DNA of 64,000 nt, from positions 139,790 to 203,789 of the forward strand of contig NZ_WIBJ01000031.1 in the NCBI RefSeq assembly GCF_009495755.1, read 5' to 3'. How positions within the stretch are numbered: the first letter of the stretch is position 1; each line of letters opens with the position of its first letter. Below, piece by piece: positions 62,346 through 64,000 of the stretch. A program made the position numbers and the translations under genes. The notes below the pieces were generated by a model that made no database searches, was not told where the DNA came from, and saw nothing but the letters and a program-made list of their open reading frames with translations. The DNA comes from Flavobacterium sp. LMO8. GTDB taxonomy: Bacteria; Bacteroidota; Bacteroidia; Flavobacteriales; Flavobacteriaceae.

Positions 62346-63815
62346 ATGTTAAAACACAGTTTACAATTCAAATTATCTCAAAAATTATCGCCTCAACAAA
62401 TTCAGTTGATGAAGTTAATTCAATTGCCTACGCAAGCATTTGAGCAACGTCTTCAGGAAGAATTGGTTGAGAATCCTGCTTTGGAAGAAAGCAGCAAAGA
62501 AGATAATTACGAAGCAGATGATTACGAAGTAAACACAAACGATGACGATTACGACGATTATGACAACGACCATATCGACGCACAAGATATCAACATCGAT
62601 GAATATTTAAGTAACGACGAAACGCCCGATTACAAATATCAAACTAATAATTACAGCGATGACGATGATGACAAATCACTTCCGTTTGCTGCGCCTGTTA
62701 GTTTTCATCAAGATTTAATCAATCAGTTAAATACATTTATTTTAAGTGATGACGAACGCGATATTGCCGAATTTTTAGTAGGAAGTATTGACGATATGGG
62801 TTACATCAGAAGAACTACACAAGATATTGTAGACGACATGGCTTTTACCCAAGGTATTTATACCGATGAAGCTTCAGTTGAACGTATTTTGCATTTGGTA
62901 CAAGAATTAGAACCTGCTGGAGTTGGAGCACGCGATTTACAAGAATGTTTGTTGTTGCAATTAAAACACAAAACACCGTCGGATTCTATCAATTTAGCCA
63001 TTCAAGTTATTGAACAGCAATTTGATGCATTTAGTAAAAAACATTACGATAAATTATTGCAAAAATTTGATGTTTCGCAACAACAATTAAGAAAAGCCAT
63101 TGACGAAATTGAAAAACTAAATCCGAAACCAGGAGGTAGTTTTGACGGCAATCAGAAAATGGTAGAACACATTGTTCCCGATTTTACGATTCGAATTGTT
63201 GATGGCGAATTAGAATTGCTATTAAACGGAAGAAATGCTCCAGAATTACACGTTTCTAAAGATTATCAAGAAATGTTGCAAAGTTACAAAGACACTTCTG
63301 AAAAATCGACTTCTCAGAAAGATGCGGTTCAATTTATCAAACAAAAATTAGATTCGGCAAAATGGTTTATTGATGCGATTAAACAGCGTCAGGAAACCTT
63401 ATATGTGACCATGAATGCGATTATGTTTTATCAGCAAGAATACTTTTTAGAAGGAGAAGAAACTAAACTTCGCCCGATGATTCTGAAAGATATTGCTGAT
63501 ATGGTTGGTTTAGACATTTCAACGGTTTCTCGTGTAGCAAATAGTAAATATGTTGATACTCCTTACGGAACGAAATTAATCAAAGAATTCTTTAGTGAAT
63601 CAATGACGAACGACCAAGGAGAAGAAGTTTCTACTATTGAAATTAAAAATATCTTACAACAAGTAATTTCGGAAGAAGATAAAAGAAAACCGCTACCAGA
63701 CGATCAATTAGCTGAAATTTTAAAAGAAAAAGGTTATCCAATTGCCCGAAGAACAATCGCGAAATATCGCGAACAATTAGATATTCCAGTAGCTCGTTTG
63801 AGAAAGAAAATCTAA
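62346..63815 (+). CDS. rpoN: RNA polymerase sigma-54 factor
   Basis: Sigma-54 of 489 residues. Region I (1-48) is glutamine- and leucine-rich, LKHSLQFKLSQKLSPQQIQLMKLIQLP, for activator contact; an acidic region II (about 50-115, rich in D, N and E) follows. The core-binding and DNA-binding parts contain LEPAGVGARDLQECLLLQL, LKDIADMVGLDISTVSRVANSKYV (helix-turn-helix), and the RpoN box ARRTIAKYREQLDIP near the C-terminus, which reads the -24 element. The NtrY-like kinase at 11.4 kb is of a class that often partners sigma-54 activators, though they are far apart. Confidence 0.95.
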   Translation: MLKHSLQFKLSQKLSPQQIQLMKLIQLPTQAFEQRLQEELVENPALEESSKEDNYEADDYEVNTNDDDYDDYDNDHIDAQDINIDEYLSNDETPDYKYQTNNYSDDDDDKSLPFAAPVSFHQDLINQLNTFILSDDERDIAEFLVGSIDDMGYIRRTTQDIVDDMAFTQGIYTDEASVERILHLVQELEPAGVGARDLQECLLLQLKHKTPSDSINLAIQVIEQQFDAFSKKHYDKLLQKFDVSQQQLRKAIDEIEKLNPKPGGSFDGNQKMVEHIVPDFTIRIVDGELELLLNGRNAPELHVSKDYQEMLQSYKDTSEKSTSQKDAVQFIKQKLDSAKWFIDAIKQRQETLYVTMNAIMFYQQEYFLEGEETKLRPMILKDIADMVGLDISTVSRVANSKYVDTPYGTKLIKEFFSESMTNDQGEEVSTIEIKNILQQVISEEDKRKPLPDDQLAEILKEKGYPIARRTIAKYREQLDIPVARLRKKI

Positions 63816-63825
63816 CAGTGTAATT

Positions 63826-64000
63826 ATGGATTTAAAAAAAATATTACCTGTTTTTTCGTATATTTTTCATCCCATATTTGTTTCAATTTATGGTACTTTA
63901 TTTTTCTTTTTAATTGCCAATTCTTTTTACTACAATTCGCAAATCATCGTAACATTAATTCAAGTAACAATCCTTACTTTGTTATTGCCATTATCGATGT
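63826..64000 (+). CDS. Membrane protein, cut by window end
   Basis: Only the first 58 codons are visible: MDLKKILPVFSYIFHPIFVS, then a strongly hydrophobic stretch with two membrane helices (about 15-33 and 40-58). It begins 10 bases after rpoN and is probably cotranscribed. The first residues recall small multi-helix inner-membrane proteins found next to rpoN in Flavobacterium, but too little is present to name a family. Confidence 0.55.
   Translation, partial: MDLKKILPVFSYIFHPIFVSIYGTLFFFLIANSFYYNSQIIVTLIQVTILTLLLPLSM

Overview
The window looks like a chromosomal segment of a flavobacterium (Bacteroidota, Flavobacteriaceae, most like Flavobacterium). Four things point there. The DNA is strongly AT-rich. 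Intergenic regions carry the Bacteroidota promoter pattern TTG-N17-21-TAnnTTTG, with A-rich starts and no clear Shine-Dalgarno sequences. Family-typical genes are present (DUF4270, DUF4286, TonB receptors with a carboxypeptidase-like domain, proteins with a C-terminal T9SS sorting domain). The F1 genes atpD-atpC stand apart from the other ATP synthase genes. Nearly all of it is ordinary core genome. I see no phage, insertion sequence, CRISPR array or rRNA, and no gene-free stretch over 300 bases.

Layout. 1-7.5 kb is a metal-handling locus: a FecA-like TonB receptor, a 42-residue Cys-tailed membrane peptide, a ZIP transporter with a DtxR/MntR-type repressor, and a divergent TonB receptor with CxxC in its plug, overlapping a lycopene cyclase gene. 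7.6-10.6 kb holds a bacilliredoxin, a PlsC acyltransferase, an acyl-ACP desaturase and an HD hydrolase. 10.6-16.5 kb (minus strand) holds enoyl-CoA hydratase, an NtrY-like kinase, the haem genes hemJ and hemH, and an OlsF-like double acyltransferase. 16.7-19.7 kb has xth, an OmpA lipoprotein and an aldo/keto reductase. 19.8-27.4 kb (minus) has a DUF4139 protein with an inserted SusC-type plug, mgtE, rsmA, DUF4286, a TPR protein and serS. 27.6-31.5 kb has a T9SS M1 peptidase, rseP and two identical tRNA-Asn genes. 31.5-41 kb is mixed: 2OG-Fe(II) oxygenase, aldehyde dehydrogenase, amt, small lipoproteins, a lipidated truncated haemoglobin with an HMA-like partner, an SDR threonine dehydrogenase and a T9SS cargo pair. 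41-50 kb has mfd, a frameshifted gene, radA, a degenerate esterase, a flippase-like protein, panD and panC. 50-56.7 kb has a glycogen-synthase N-domain protein, DUF4270, glmS and atpDC. 56.8-62.3 kb is a biotin cluster, bioF-bioD-bioA-KAS-bioB. It ends with rpoN and a membrane protein cut by the window edge.

Most interesting signals: an 11-base string shared by the core promoters of both TonB receptor genes, one copy lying beside the DtxR-type gene; a beta-ketoacyl synthase between bioA and bioB with no bioC, bioH, bioW or bioI in view; a SusC-like plug inside a DUF4139 protein; a lipidated truncated globin next to a CxxC-less HMA-like protein; and a family of degenerate intergenic repeats at three sites. 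Nothing here is a self-evident new defence or mobile system; functional claims beyond family assignment are inference.
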